In this document: one piece after another, positions 5,693-5,844 of the stretch
Layout: each line of letters begins with the position of its first letter
Position numbering within the stretch: position 1 is the stretch's first letter
NCBI GenBank assembly: GCA_016926235.1
Contig: JAFGOZ010000296.1
Location: forward strand, 1 to 5,844
Reading direction: 5' to 3'
DNA: 5,844 nt
Origin: Bacteroidales bacterium
GTDB taxonomy: Bacteria; Bacteroidota; Bacteroidia; Bacteroidales; UBA10428
The notes under the pieces: generated by a model
What the model was told of the DNA's origin: nothing
Seen by the model: only the letters and a program-made list of their open reading frames with translations
Database searches by the model: none
Made by a program: the position numbers and the translations under genes

Positions 5693-5844
5693 CGGCCCGG
5701 CAATATGGGGAGGTTGTGTTACCCGACGCAAGCACCGGGCAGGGTCTTGGTACTTTAGCCAGAAAACTGTCACGGTGCAAGGAGGGTATGGCGCACTTTT
5801 TGCCGTCCGGTTACAAAGTTTATTGAGCATTACGCGTTTCGCGA
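5690..5844. repeat. Repeat module M5, left part only (attC-like)
   Basis: The module begins with TAAC at 5690 and runs out of the window. Bases 5688-5728 are identical to M2 1223-1263, and the similarity continues through CTGTCACGGTGCAAGGAGGG. From about 5800 it departs from M2 and becomes M4-like (TTACAAAGTTT, then GCGTTTCGCGA as at 4640-4650). Its left stem arm is CAATATGGG, so the missing right end should contain CCCATATTG. Confidence 0.8.

Noticed and set aside
1..5844. CRISPR array
   Set aside because: Repeats are hundreds of bases long and imperfect, and the spacers are whole genes.

Overview
The window looks like part of a Bacteroidota chromosome. The genes are AT-rich, lack clear Shine-Dalgarno sites, and encode exported proteins whose signal peptides end in the Ala/Ser/Gly-Gln style common in that phylum, plus one SC-type lipoprotein. 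This assignment is an inference from style; there is no rRNA or marker gene.

Four genes lie on the minus strand: an exported alpha/beta-hydrolase esterase (115-1032), an exported serine hydrolase of the class C beta-lactamase/penicillin-binding-protein family (1636-3360), a small lipoprotein (3930-4325) and a metallo-beta-lactamase-fold hydrolase (4931-5617). They are not a conventional operon. Each is isolated from the next by a GC-richer, non-coding repeat module: M1 1-87 (right end only), M2 1225-1619, M3 3567-3875, M4 4488-4876 and M5 5690-5844 (left part only). The modules have a near-constant left end (TAACGGCCCGGC) and a constant right end (GTCCGTGTTA). Their terminal stems keep pairing although the bases change from module to module.

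The layout follows the logic of integron gene cassettes. There is one gene per unit, all genes point the same way, and each gene's stop codon is close to an RYYYAAC-like box followed by a foldable module and a GTTRRRY-like box. The short boxes match across a gene body, as they would in one circularised cassette, and do not fully match across a module. The modules are 309-395 bp, far longer than the roughly 55-150 nt usual for attC sites. No integrase lies in the window, so this is either an integron-like array with giant attC-like sites or an unrelated cassette-forming system.

Two gene leaders (1094-1231 and 4431-4491) carry an additional copy of their own cassette-end sequence, forming long inverted repeats upstream of the gene. 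The cargo is enzymatic and accessory (three hydrolases and one lipoprotein) with no shared pathway apparent.
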